Positions 18,605 through 27,211 are shown, counted from the stretch's first letter. The stretch is DNA of 64,000 bases from Streptomyces sp. Mut1 (GCF_030719295.1 NZ_CP120997.1:6520001-6584000); one strand, 5' to 3'. Made by a program: numbers and translations. The notes: generated by a model not told the origin, from the sequence alone.

Positions 18605-18745
18605 GGTGGCCGGCATCACCTTCCACCGTCATGGCGTCCAAATACGTCCGGGGAACGATGTCGGCGTACGCCGCCTGCCATCCTCGGACTCGGATCGTAG
18701 AAACGGCCTTGATGTCGGCCTCATCCATCTCCCGCACGTGCGTCA
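18605..18745 (-). pseudogene. GNAT acetyltransferase, N-terminal fragment
   Basis: The minus strand from the ATG at 18745 reads MTHVREMDEADIKAVSTIRV then RGWQAAYADIVPRTYLDAMT, a typical beginning of a GNAT N-acetyltransferase (first strand, helix and the W-x-x-A-Y turn). After about 45 residues the frame runs into the IS200/IS605 remnant, so the acetyl-CoA-binding motif is lost. It cannot be functional as an acetyltransferase. The region 18746-18868 upstream of it shows no gene. Confidence 0.65.
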
Positions 18746-18868
18746 TCGCGCCACCGTAGTAGCCCAGGCATCGCAGAACGAGCTGCTTTCCCCGCTCTCG
18801 ACGCCTTCCCTCATCAGAACGGCTCCTGACGAACGATCTTCGAGTTGGCGCGCTGTGACGACTGAAAG

Positions 18869-19363
18869 TCAAAGCAGGTGCACGTTGGGCGACTGCGCAG
18901 CAGTCGCGTACTCGGCCATCCTTACGACCGATACGCCCGCGTCTTCGAGTGTCTTGGTTCCGTTTGCGCCGGGGACGAAGGTGTCTGGCTCGGTCCACGC
19001 CGTGACTACGCGTCGCAAGCCGGACTCCGCGATGAGTTGGGCGCACGGGTGGGGGCGGGAGGCTCGTTTTGCGCAGGGTTCGAGGGAGCTGTAGATCGTG
19101 GCGGTTGTGAGACGGGGGTCCTGGGGTGGCAGTTTGGCCAGTGCCGCTTCTTCGGCGTGGTCGTGTGGGTCGGACTGCCGGGAGTAGCCGTGGGACAGTT
19201 CGGTTCCGTCGGCGGCGACGATGACCGCGCCCACGCTGAACGCGGATTCCGAGGGCGGGCACAGGGCGGCCAGTTCGCAGGCGCGGGCGAGCCATCTGCC
19301 GTCGGCGGCATTCGGCTCGCGGCCTGTTCCCGGGGCGTCGGGCGAGGGGGGCGTCGTGCTCAT
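18869..19363 (-). CDS. RibD-type cytidine/pyrimidine deaminase
   Basis: Zinc-dependent deaminase of 164 residues. The motifs HAEEAAL (about 69) and EPCAKRASRPHPCAQL (about 94-109) match the H-A-E and P-C-x(8)-C zinc site of the RibD N-terminal (riboflavin-specific deaminase) family, including the longer spacing between Cys residues. It overlaps the upstream reductase gene by ATGA, and together the two correspond to the deaminase and reductase halves of RibD split into separate proteins with reversed gene order. The housekeeping rib operon is not here, so a role in modified flavin, pteridine or pyrimidine-derived metabolites is possible. Confidence 0.8.
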   Translation of the reverse strand: MSTTPPSPDAPGTGREPNAADGRWLARACELAALCPPSESAFSVGAVIVAADGTELSHGYSRQSDPHDHAEEAALAKLPPQDPRLTTATIYSSLEPCAKRASRPHPCAQLIAESGLRRVVTAWTEPDTFVPGANGTKTLEDAGVSVVRMAEYATAAQSPNVHLL

Positions 19364-20058
19364 CGTGGCTCCGTTGAGGTGTCCTTGGGGGCGTACCTCA
19401 GGAGTACCACGTCGTTGATCTGCCGCGTCTCCAGTAGCCGCAGGCGCGCGGCGGGGCCGTCCGGGTAGGCGGCCGGGCCGAGCATGCGTACCGCGTCCGG
19501 CTGGCCGACGAGCAGCGGGGCGATCACCAGATGGAGTTCGTCGGCCAGCCCCGCCGCGAGGAGTTGGGTGTGTACGGTGCCGCCGCCCTCCACCATGAGC
19601 CGCTTGACGCCGTACACATCACCCAGAGCATCGAGAGCGGCTGGCCATACGGACTCGGTGGGGACGGTGTGGACGGCCGCCAGGTCACCGAGGTTGGCGC
19701 GAGTCTTGCTGGTGGCCGCGTCGCCGGCGGCCAGGACGAGTTTCTCTCCACCGTGGTGCCAGAACTCCCAGCCCGGGTCTAGGTCTCCCGTGGCGGTGAC
19801 GGTGACCTTCAGCGGGAATTCCGACTGGCCGGAAGCCAGCCGGGCCGCCCTGCGCTGCGCCGAGTTGACCAGCAGGCGCGGGTTGTCGGCGCGTAAAGTC
19901 CCGGCGCCGACGAGGATGGCGTCGACGCCGGCTCGTACGGAGTCGACCCGGTCGAAGTCCGCGTTGTTCGACAGCATGAGTCGGTCTTCGCCCGGACGGG
20001 TATCGAGATGGCCGTCGATCGATACTGCTGCGGACAGCAGGACGTACGGACGTGGCAT
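19360..20058 (-). CDS. RibD C-terminal (DHFR-like) reductase
   Basis: A 232-residue NADPH-dependent reductase with the dihydrofolate-reductase-like RibD C-terminal fold. It opens RPYVLLSAAVSIDGHLD (family-typical), then ILVGAGTLRADNPRLLV (about 60-76), the cofactor-binding VKRLMVEGGGTVHTQLLAAG (about 155) and DELHLVIAPLLVG. In riboflavin synthesis this domain reduces the ribosyl chain after deamination. The ATG at 20058 was preferred to a long upstream open frame because similarity begins there. It is translationally coupled to the deaminase. It lies downstream of the GNAT and regulator genes on the same strand with a 112-bp gap. Confidence 0.82.
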   Translation of the reverse strand: MPRPYVLLSAAVSIDGHLDTRPGEDRLMLSNNADFDRVDSVRAGVDAILVGAGTLRADNPRLLVNSAQRRAARLASGQSEFPLKVTVTATGDLDPGWEFWHHGGEKLVLAAGDAATSKTRANLGDLAAVHTVPTESVWPAALDALGDVYGVKRLMVEGGGTVHTQLLAAGLADELHLVIAPLLVGQPDAVRMLGPAAYPDGPAARLRLLETRQINDVVLLRYAPKDTSTEPR

Positions 20059-20170
20059 GGATGTCTCCAGGATTTTGGCGCCGAAGGACCAGGAGGTGCA
20101 GGACGCTCCGGTCGTGCGCGACGCCAGGATGGCATGCCCAGGGGCAAGACTCCGAGGCTGGGACCCGGGG

Positions 20171-20737
20171 TCAGCTTCTGCGGTGCCCGTCTCCCGGCTC
20201 AGCAGTGTCACGGATCATCACGGTGAGGACCGGCGACGCCGGTGACGGCTGGCTATGGCCGATGTCCTCGTAGCCCCATGCCTTGTAGAGCGCGTGGACC
20301 TTTCCGTCGCCTGCGGCACCGTTGACCATGAGCGTGACGTACGGCCCGTTGCCGGTGGCAAGGAGAGCGTCGTGGATGCGGCGGGCGGTGCCGGTCTTGC
20401 GCCAGGCCGGGTGCACGCCGATCTCCTTGAGGGCCATGGCCGGGCGCTCGGTGTACTGCTGTGCCGGAGCGGGACTGGTGCGCTGCCAGTAGCGGTCGCC
20501 GTGCTCGATGGTGTTGCTGTACGCGTAGCCGACCGGTTGGTTGTCCGCGTACGCGAGGACGGCTGTGAATCCCGGTTCGGTGGAGTGCCGGTCGATGCGT
20601 TCGCCGAACGCGGTGACCGCGTAGTTCGGCAGGTGGAGCAGCGGGGAGCGTACCTCGGCGTACACATCGAGGAGGTCGCCGCGGATCGTGTCCAAGCTGG
20701 TGAAGGTACGCAACGCGGTGGTGGGTGCTGTGGTCAT
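20171..20737 (-). CDS. GNAT family N-acetyltransferase
   Basis: Acetyl-CoA-dependent acetyltransferase of 188 residues. The central strand/helix pair (FTAVLAYADNQPVGYAYSN at about 58-76) and the acetyl-CoA pyrophosphate loop region (EIGVHPAWRKTGTARRIHDAL at about 105-125, slightly longer than the classic R/Q-x-x-G-x-G/A) identify the fold, and the C-terminal ALYKAWGYEDIG is family-typical. The acceptor is unknown; nearby deaminase/reductase genes hint at a small-molecule substrate. The ATG overlaps the stop of the regulator gene (ATGA), so it is translated with it. Confidence 0.82.
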   Translation of the reverse strand: MTTAPTTALRTFTSLDTIRGDLLDVYAEVRSPLLHLPNYAVTAFGERIDRHSTEPGFTAVLAYADNQPVGYAYSNTIEHGDRYWQRTSPAPAQQYTERPAMALKEIGVHPAWRKTGTARRIHDALLATGNGPYVTLMVNGAAGDGKVHALYKAWGYEDIGHSQPSPASPVLTVMIRDTAEPGDGHRRS

Positions 20738-22017
20738 GCGGCCGTCCTCCAGGTGATGGTGTGATCGGTCCAGGCCTGGACGGTGGTGCTGCGCGGTGCG
20801 GTGGCGCGGAGGGCGGCCCCGAACTCTTGGAGCATGCGCGACACGCGGGCGTGGCGGGTGGCGGCGTCTGCGGGGACCCGCATGGCGGTGGCTGTGGCGG
20901 CGTCGGCCGCCCCCTGCGACAGAAGGGCGTGGGCGAGACGAGTCGTGGTGATGGCGCGAGACCTGACCATGTGGGGCCGGCGCGAGGCCAGGCAGCGGTG
21001 GGCGTGGTACTCGGCGGTCGGGTAGTCGCCGAGCGCCAGGTACGCGGAGAGAGCCAGGGAGTCCAGTTCGGCCTGGTCATAGAAAGCGAGCAGCCAGACC
21101 GGCCGGTGGTGAGCGGGGTCTGCGCGCAGCATGGCGTCCTGCGCCTGCTCGAACGCGCGACGTGTCTCGGTCCGGTTTTGTGCCGTGCCGTGGATGGCTC
21201 CCTGGCGGGCCAGGCCGAGGGACGCGAACAGTGGGTCACGGCGGGTGAGATGCAGGTTGCGGGCGACATCGTTGGCGGCGATTGCGTCGGCGGGGCGGCC
21301 CATGTGGCGGTACATGGTGCCCGCATGACTCCAGATGCGGAACTTGATCGCCTGGTCACCCGACATTTCCGCGAGGGCCTGCGCCTCGCGCATGTGCGCC
21401 TTCGCGGCCTCGTAGCGCCGGCCGTCGATGGCTGCCCACATCGCGGACGAGCGGAACGCGGCTCCGGAGGCATACAGACTGCTGCGCACTCGCTGCGTGG
21501 CACTGCCCGCGTTCTGGAGGTTGAGTGCCTCGTCGGCGAGCGCGGTGGCCTGTTCCTCGATGCGGGGTTGCCCGCCGTGGCGGTGGTCGTTGGCGATGAT
21601 CTCGGCGAAGCGCTTGTTCAGCCGGTTGACGTCGCTCATGCCGATCCGGCGTGGTGACACGGTCCCCGGGGCTGCCGCTGCGGCAGCAGCCGCAGCGATG
21701 CCGCCGACGAGAGTGCGGCGCTTCATGTCGGACTCCTCTGGCTGCGATGAGGCGGGGGTGGGTGAGGGCCGGCCCCGTGGCACGAACCCTAAAGCGACGG
21801 CGGGTAATCCGGTGACGCTTTCGAGAGCGGTACGGGTTGCTGACTTCGGCCAAGTAACTCGGCCTGCCTTCCACCCCCTGACCGATGACCCGTCGAGCCC
21901 GCCCGGGCGTCCCGTCAGCTCTTCGACAGCGCTGTTCACGGCGTCAGCAAGGCTGTTGGAGCTGTATCCATGCTCGGTCATCCACGTCTCAAGGACGGTG
22001 TTGCGGATCGCGTCCAT
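20734..22017 (-). CDS. XRE/TPR-type regulatory protein
   Basis: A 427-residue protein of a type common in Streptomyces regulators of metabolism and development. The N-terminal 90 residues look like a divergent helix-turn-helix (ETWMTEHGYSSNSLADAVNS; SSVRGWKAGRVTWPKS). A middle MKRRTLVGGIAAAAAAAAAP stretch resembles a Tat signal placed internally, a recurrent oddity of this protein class and not a working signal peptide. The C-terminal 280 residues are alpha-helical TPR-like repeats. The ATG at 22017 gives a natural N-terminus; a further 11 codons are possible. It heads the minus-strand group of GNAT, reductase and deaminase genes and may control them. The 254-bp gap to the divergent ATPase gene should contain both promoters. 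Confidence 0.7.
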   Translation of the reverse strand: MDAIRNTVLETWMTEHGYSSNSLADAVNSAVEELTGRPGGLDGSSVRGWKAGRVTWPKSATRTALESVTGLPAVALGFVPRGRPSPTPASSQPEESDMKRRTLVGGIAAAAAAAAAPGTVSPRRIGMSDVNRLNKRFAEIIANDHRHGGQPRIEEQATALADEALNLQNAGSATQRVRSSLYASGAAFRSSAMWAAIDGRRYEAAKAHMREAQALAEMSGDQAIKFRIWSHAGTMYRHMGRPADAIAANDVARNLHLTRRDPLFASLGLARQGAIHGTAQNRTETRRAFEQAQDAMLRADPAHHRPVWLLAFYDQAELDSLALSAYLALGDYPTAEYHAHRCLASRRPHMVRSRAITTTRLAHALLSQGAADAATATAMRVPADAATRHARVSRMLQEFGAALRATAPRSTTVQAWTDHTITWRTAA

Positions 22018-22271
22018 GCGGGCACGGTAGCCGCCGGGCTCTCGGCCCACCAGGTAAAGGCCAGGTCAAAACGCCCTAGGGGAGCCCGTTGGGCGAGCAA
22101 GTGAACGCCCTAACCAGCCCTCGGCGGAGGGGAGTTATCTGGGTGTCGGTCACTCACTGCGAGCGACTGGTAACGACTCGTTCCGCCCTGAAGGGCTACT
22201 GGGAGTGGAGCGGGTCCTGAGACCACACGCAGTTGTTCCACGAGTTCATAGCTCGACTCAGGAGGCTTGCC

Positions 22272-22850
22272 ATGCCCCACGAACCGCCCCGGACGAGCCG
22301 GCTCGCGTTGGCGGATACGCCCAACGCCGTGGCTCTGGCGCGGCTGCACACTGCCGATGTTCTTTCGGGCTGGGGAGTCTGTGCCGACGTCGTTGAGACG
22401 GCGCAGCTCCTGGTGTCGGAACTGGCGACCAATGCCGTGCGGCACTCGGAGGACGGCGAGGAGCCGACGCCGCCGTTCTCGCCGCCGAGCAGCGTGCAGA
22501 CCTTCGAGCTGTTGCTGGAGGCCGTGTCCGGAGCCGTCAGGTTGTCGGTGTGGGACCGCGATCCGAGGCCGCCCGTTCTGAAGGAGGTCGGTGTCTGTGC
22601 GACGGGCGGGCGGGGAGTCTTCATCGTGGCGGCGATGAGCAGGGCCTGGGGGTACTACCCGGCTCGTAGCGCGCCGGGCAAAGTGGTGTGGGCCGAGGTC
22701 GCGCTCGCTGCCATGGGGCCGAATGAGGGCCGCGACGCTTCGGCGGCGTTCCCGGACCGGCCCGCATCGAATGGCCTCCGGGCGCCCAAGGACGCACGGG
22801 CCGACGCGAATTTGATCGGTCGCGTGCTCGTCGGCATCAAGGATCTCTGA
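22272..22850 (+). CDS. ATP-binding regulatory protein (HATPase_c, RsbW-like)
   Basis: A 192-residue member of the GHKL ATPase family found as free-standing regulators in Streptomyces, related to anti-sigma factor kinases. The N box is LLVSELATNAVRHSED (about 52-67), G1 is VWDRDPRPP (about 95-103) and G2 is TGGRGVFIVAAMS (about 113-125). The ATG at 22272 has AGGAGG 7 bp upstream. Such proteins often pair with GAF/XRE regulators; here the divergent XRE/TPR gene is the obvious partner. A C-terminal tail of about 50 residues after the ATPase core has no recognisable motif. Confidence 0.82.
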   Translation: MPHEPPRTSRLALADTPNAVALARLHTADVLSGWGVCADVVETAQLLVSELATNAVRHSEDGEEPTPPFSPPSSVQTFELLLEAVSGAVRLSVWDRDPRPPVLKEVGVCATGGRGVFIVAAMSRAWGYYPARSAPGKVVWAEVALAAMGPNEGRDASAAFPDRPASNGLRAPKDARADANLIGRVLVGIKDL

Positions 22851-22984
22851 GTGTGCCGACCTACTGGCTGGGCGACTGTGCCAACGAGCTGCGGACACCG
22901 TCTTCCGCCCGCGCGGTACGCCATCGAGCGGCCTGCCACCGCACACGCAAGCAGGTGTTCGACCTACCTCACGAGGACTACCCG

Positions 22985-23707
22985 ATGACGAAATCGCTGA
23001 CGACTGCGGTGGCCCCGGCCAGCGCGCTGAAGCCTGTACTGGAGTACGCCGGTCTCGACTTCGAGCTGGAGGAAGACCCCGCGCCGGGTGGCTGGCGCCT
23101 GAGGTTGGTTTCCTCGGCCGCCCACCCGTGGACGCACGGAGACGTGCGGGCCCACTTGCTCGCCGAAGGCATTACCGCCGACGTGGCACGCCTCGAACAG
23201 CCCCTGCCGTGCCCCGGCCACGAGCTGCTTCTCACCCTGCCCTCGGAGAGGGAAGTCCGGGCCCTCGGGAGGCTGATCGAAGCGCGTCTGACCGAGGTGC
23301 AGAACGCGGCATTGCAGCTGCACCGCGCGCTGGCGCACATCGGCGTCGAGCGGCGTCCCGGCATTCAGACCATGGGGATCCGGTCCCTCATCGACATCGG
23401 CATGTTCGATATGGACGCGGGCGCGCTGCTCTATCGCAGTCTCGGCGGTGACGAGTCGGTCCTGCGCGACCTCGACCTCGGGGACTGGCACGACCACGAG
23501 CGGTTCGCCCGGGAACTGGAGCGGGTGATCTCCGCGACCGGCCAGGTGCTGCTTGTCGAGTCGGTGCCCACCTGCGGACATTGCCGAGGCCGGCACGGCG
23601 GCAACCGCGTCCGCTTCGACTACCTGGACGCCGACGACGCGCTGCTCCTCGCGGACACGTTGCACCGGACCGCCGCATCGGCAGGCTCCGCTCGGCCGGG
23701 CAACTGA
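22985..23707 (+). CDS. Unknown protein, first gene of a possible metabolite cluster
   Basis: A 240-residue protein I do not recognise. It has a hydrophilic N-terminal half with a possible alpha/beta unit (LKPVLEYAGLDFELEEDP; WRLRLVSSAAHPWTHGDV) and a C-terminal part with a Cys pair in CGHCRGRHGGNRVRF that could bind zinc, followed by YLDADDALLLADTLHR. The ATG at 22985 has GAGG 11 bp upstream; a longer frame exists but reads as non-coding. It lies 134 bp after the ATPase gene and 55 bp before the kinase-like gene in the same direction, so it is probably in the same operon as the three enzymes that follow. Confidence 0.6.
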   Translation: MTKSLTTAVAPASALKPVLEYAGLDFELEEDPAPGGWRLRLVSSAAHPWTHGDVRAHLLAEGITADVARLEQPLPCPGHELLLTLPSEREVRALGRLIEARLTEVQNAALQLHRALAHIGVERRPGIQTMGIRSLIDIGMFDMDAGALLYRSLGGDESVLRDLDLGDWHDHERFARELERVISATGQVLLVESVPTCGHCRGRHGGNRVRFDYLDADDALLLADTLHRTAASAGSARPGN

Positions 23708-23762
23708 TGTGCCACGCGGTCAACTCCCTCGTACCGGTCGATCCGGAAGAAATGAGTGTCTT

Positions 23763-24947
23763 GTGTATCAACCTGCCACGAGCGCCACGTACCCCGACGT
23801 CGTACGAGCCCCCACGCCGGAATTGGTGGCCGACCACGCGACCGGAAGCATCGCGGCAGCCGCACGCGAGCTGTGGCCGACCTCCGCTGTTCGGCTCGGC
23901 GCTGTCGTCCCGAGCGTCACCAGCCATGTACAGCGGCTCACCGTCGACGGCAGCATGCTGTACGCGAAGGCGGAGCTGCTTGGGATGTCCCTGGTTTCCG
24001 TCATCCGGGGGAGTGGCGGTGACTGGCCCATGGTCAAGGCCGCTCAGCGCGCCTACCTCGCCGGACCGGACACACTTCTTGAGCGCGAGGCCAAACAGAT
24101 CCAGGTGCTCGCCGCCGTAGGGCTGTGCGTACCGGAGGTTGTCGGCTACCGGCCCGGGGTCCTGTTCACTGCGTACGTTCACGGAGCGACGCTCGCCGAA
24201 CTGATCGCCGCGTCCCCGGGGCGCACAGCTGACCTGCTGCATCTCGTGCACCAGGAACTCGCTCCGGTGCGGCGCGGACGCGAGGTCGCGGCGCTGGTCG
24301 ACCATGCACCGATTGTCGAGAGGTCGATCCCCGGAACGTTCCAACGGAAGTTCAACGGCGCAGGGGACGCTGGGTACTTGCGACGGTCGCCACACGAGGA
24401 AGTGCTCCGAGACATCGTTTTCCGCGTGCGTCGGGCCAACGCTGCCGCATCCTCGCCGTTGAGGAGGGTCATCTTCGGGGACCTCAAACCGGAGCACGTG
24501 CTGTTCCCGTCCGATGGTGGCCGGCCCACGTTCATCGACCCGGGCCTCATGCGTGACCCGCCCTGCGGCGACCTCGCCAAGCTTCTCTCCCGGCTCTTTC
24601 TCGACCTGGTCGCCCGTAGGCCCGGAGAAGAGTCCGTCCGCATGGTTCTGGAACAGGTCGCGGTGTATACAGACGCTGCGGCTACGCGCCTGTCCGCCCT
24701 GGATGAGGGCGCGCATCTGCGGCAGCTCGTCACCCTGTGGCTGATGGACACCACCAACATCCTGACTACGTACCTCTCCCATCCGACGGGTCTGCCGATG
24801 ACCCGTAACGCTGCGGCCGTGGTCGCCAGGGCCGGAGCTGTCTGCCAGATGCTCGATCTCTGCACCTCCACGCTCGCCCTCCTGCCTTCTGGGCGTGACC
24901 TGTGGCGTCTGTGCCTGGCTCACGTCGCGCAGGCGGCGACCCGGTGA
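23763..24947 (+). CDS. APH/choline-kinase-like phosphotransferase (divergent)
   Basis: A 394-residue protein with the protein-kinase-like fold of aminoglycoside phosphotransferases. The catalytic loop reads VIFGDLKPEHVLF, where the usual H-G-D-x(4)-N has Phe for the first His and His for the Asn, and the metal-binding motif is FIDPGL instead of DFG-like IDxG. The N-terminal nucleotide lobe is recognisable (SMLYAKAELLGMSL; LEREAKQIQVLAAVGL). The Asp of the catalytic loop and of the IDPG motif are kept, so activity is possible but the motif is unusual. The GTG at 23763 is chosen by position; no strong Shine-Dalgarno is seen. It overlaps the dehydrogenase gene by GTGA. Confidence 0.65.
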   Translation: MYQPATSATYPDVVRAPTPELVADHATGSIAAAARELWPTSAVRLGAVVPSVTSHVQRLTVDGSMLYAKAELLGMSLVSVIRGSGGDWPMVKAAQRAYLAGPDTLLEREAKQIQVLAAVGLCVPEVVGYRPGVLFTAYVHGATLAELIAASPGRTADLLHLVHQELAPVRRGREVAALVDHAPIVERSIPGTFQRKFNGAGDAGYLRRSPHEEVLRDIVFRVRRANAAASSPLRRVIFGDLKPEHVLFPSDGGRPTFIDPGLMRDPPCGDLAKLLSRLFLDLVARRPGEESVRMVLEQVAVYTDAAATRLSALDEGAHLRQLVTLWLMDTTNILTTYLSHPTGLPMTRNAAAVVARAGAVCQMLDLCTSTLALLPSGRDLWRLCLAHVAQAATR

Positions 24948-25846
24948 CGGCCATCGGCATCATCGGCGCCGGGGCCGTCGGCCAGGGCGTAGGCGCACTC
25001 CTGGTCCATACCGACTGGTGCGACACCGTGATGGTGTCGTCCCGCCACGGACGCAGCGCCGACGGGCTCGTCACCGATCTGGAGGACATGAGCCTCGTCA
25101 GTGCATCACCCGTGCGAGCGCGCCGGGTCGGCCTCGCACTCATGAAGTCGTGCGATGCCCTCGTGCTCTGCCCGCGAGCTGCCTTCATCAACGGGCACGC
25201 GACTGACATCCGCATGGCGGGCCTCACCGCCAACGGGCTTTTGATCCGGCACCTCGCTCAGCAACTGGCCGGGTTCTCCGGACCGGTCGTCGTGGTGACC
25301 AACCCCGTCGACGTGATGACCCGCCTGTACGCGGAGGTGTCCTGCAGTACGCGGGTGTGGGGGATCGGCTCCAGCACCGACACCGCTCGGTACCGGCTCA
25401 TCCTGGCCCGGAAGGTGGGGGTGCCGGCCCAGGCCGTACAAGGACATGTGATCGGCGAGCACGGGGACTTGGCGGTGATCTGCGCCTCCTCCACCACCGT
25501 CTACGGTCGGGCCGTCCGCGTCCCCGTGCAGGCGATCCGGGCCGAGATGGCGGCGCGGCCCGGCCGTATCGCCGCCGGGATCGGCCGGGTCCGCTCCGGT
25601 CCTGCCGCTGCCACCGTGGCCGCCCTCGCTCTTGTCCTGGGCGTCACGGACGGGCTCATCGAGCTGTCCGCACCGGGGGACAACACCTATCTCGGAATGC
25701 CGTTGCACTTCTCCTCCGGGCAGCCCACCGTGTGTCTCCCGCGCTTGGACGCCGGCGAGAATCGCGACCTCGCGGCCGCAGAGGTCAAGTTGCAGTCCGC
25801 TTATCACCACCTCTGCTCGACCCTCAAGGAGATGTCCGCGTCATGA
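24944..25846 (+). CDS. Lactate/malate dehydrogenase-like NAD-dependent oxidoreductase
   Basis: A 300-residue protein of the LDH/MDH family. The dinucleotide fold begins AIGIIGAGAVGQGVGALL; VVVVTNPVDVMT matches the family NPVD motif, and the catalytic His is in VIGEHGDLAV (about 178-187) with the substrate Arg in STDTARYR. The usual mobile loop (Q-K-P-G-E-T-R) is replaced by INGHATDIRMAG, so the substrate is probably not lactate or malate. The GTG at 24944 overlaps the kinase stop; the frame upstream is excluded. It is coupled to both neighbours (GTGA before, ATGA after), which argues for a shared pathway with the two kinase-like proteins. Confidence 0.75.
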   Translation: MTAIGIIGAGAVGQGVGALLVHTDWCDTVMVSSRHGRSADGLVTDLEDMSLVSASPVRARRVGLALMKSCDALVLCPRAAFINGHATDIRMAGLTANGLLIRHLAQQLAGFSGPVVVVTNPVDVMTRLYAEVSCSTRVWGIGSSTDTARYRLILARKVGVPAQAVQGHVIGEHGDLAVICASSTTVYGRAVRVPVQAIRAEMAARPGRIAAGIGRVRSGPAAATVAALALVLGVTDGLIELSAPGDNTYLGMPLHFSSGQPTVCLPRLDAGENRDLAAAEVKLQSAYHHLCSTLKEMSAS

Positions 25847-26964
25847 CCTTCGCTACCCGCATCACGACGGCCGGCCACCAATCGGTCACCGTCATGAGCC
25901 GCACCCTGGCCATCACCGACTGGGTCAGCCGGTACCTGGGCCTGTGGTGGACGGCTGCTGACGTCGGCCCGGGCCGCACGCCCACCGGCCCGGTGATCCG
26001 CGCCGATGTCGACGTGGAGCAGCACGCCGCGCTCGGAGCCCGCGTGCTGGCCGGGCGACCGGACGAGGTCACGTACGCCACCGCCCCGATGCTGATCATC
26101 CGCGACGCGACCGGCCTTGTCACGGCTACGCAGCCGGACGACGGGTTGTCATACGCCTGGGACCCGGCCGCCGGTCGGATGCGGATCGTCGGTGCCGATG
26201 AGACGGCCGTCGCCACCGCGACAGCACGCCTTGCCAGGGAAGTCGTCCGAGGCCGCCTTCTCTCCGACGGCTGGCGGATTCTGCATGCATCGGCCGTCAC
26301 CCGCCCCAACGACGGCGCAACGCTCCTCACTCTGGGCAACAAGGGGGCCGGCAAGACGACTACCGGATTTCTCCTGGCCCGTACCGGCCTCCATCTCCTG
26401 GCCAACGACCGAGTGTTCGCCCGCCTCGACGGCGAAGTCGTCCGCGTCCTGCCCTGGCCCAGCGCGGCGGCCATCGGCTTCGGGCTGCTCGATGCCCTCG
26501 GCTGGTACGAGCCCGTGCGCGCCCGTGCCCGGGCGGGCGGGCGGATGCATCCCACCCAGAAGCAGAAAGTGACCGACGCGCTCCTCGCTGGTGATCGCAC
26601 CCCGCTGTGGACGACGTCGGGAGCCGAGCTGAAGCCGCAGTTCTTTCCCGACCAGCTGGAATCCTGGCTCGGGCTGACGTTGGCCACCGAAGGGCACGTC
26701 GTCGGAATCCTCTTCCCGGAAATCGTTCCGGGTGCCGCCCCCGCACTGACCACGGCGGCCCGGGGCGTTTCCGACGCCGATTTCTTCGGCTCGGCCACCG
26801 AGAACCGGTACCCGGACGTCTTCGGGCTCCTGCCCGCCGAGACGTCCACCAAGGCGCTCGTCGGCCACCTGGCCCAGCTGCCCTACCGGACGCTCACCAT
26901 GAATCACGATCCCGGGGCGAGCACCGCCGTACTGCTGGAAGCGGTGAGGTCCGTCGTTCCGTGA
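25843..26964 (+). CDS. HprK-like P-loop protein
   Basis: A 373-residue protein whose central part resembles the HPr kinase/phosphorylase core: ILHASAV, then the P-loop GNKGAGKTTTGFLLA (about 164-178) and LLANDRVFARLDGEVVRV, which matches the HprK-like pattern of a strand plus acidic residue after the P-loop. N-terminal 150 residues are unassigned. Similar HprK-like proteins occur in peptide natural-product clusters and other actinobacterial operons, where they may phosphorylate small molecules or peptides. It starts at an ATG overlapping the dehydrogenase stop and is followed by a strong terminator, so it ends the operon. Confidence 0.65.
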   Translation: MTFATRITTAGHQSVTVMSRTLAITDWVSRYLGLWWTAADVGPGRTPTGPVIRADVDVEQHAALGARVLAGRPDEVTYATAPMLIIRDATGLVTATQPDDGLSYAWDPAAGRMRIVGADETAVATATARLAREVVRGRLLSDGWRILHASAVTRPNDGATLLTLGNKGAGKTTTGFLLARTGLHLLANDRVFARLDGEVVRVLPWPSAAAIGFGLLDALGWYEPVRARARAGGRMHPTQKQKVTDALLAGDRTPLWTTSGAELKPQFFPDQLESWLGLTLATEGHVVGILFPEIVPGAAPALTTAARGVSDADFFGSATENRYPDVFGLLPAETSTKALVGHLAQLPYRTLTMNHDPGASTAVLLEAVRSVVP

Positions 26965-26976
26965 GCACAAGAAAAG

Positions 26977-27012
26977 GGCGCGGAGTACGGGACCGTATCC
27001 GTACTCCGCGCC
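26977..27012. terminator. Hairpin terminator closing the HprK-like operon
   Basis: Perfect 14-bp stem GGCGCGGAGTACGG / CCGTACTCCGCGCC with an 8-nt loop, 12 bp after the stop. The 199 bp from here to the catalase stop codon contain no recognisable gene. Confidence 0.8.
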
Positions 27013-27211
27013 TTGGTTCAGGGAAAAGAACAGGGGCCGCGGCGGTGGTGCGAAGGGGGGCTGCACGGGCCTTCAGGTCTGGTGACCGGGCCGCCCGCCC
27101 ATGTACCACCGCACTGGCATCGCACCGCCGCCGCGGCCTCGTCCTGCCCGCGTCGCGCACAACCCCTCATCCGGGTGGACGCGTCGGCGCGGGCAGGGCT
27201 CGAGGGGAGGG

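Noticed and set aside
23707..23830. Possible short precursor peptide starting MCHAVNSLVPVDPEEM
   Set aside because: No Shine-Dalgarno, it overlaps the start of the kinase-like gene in another frame, and the frame continues into shadow sequence.
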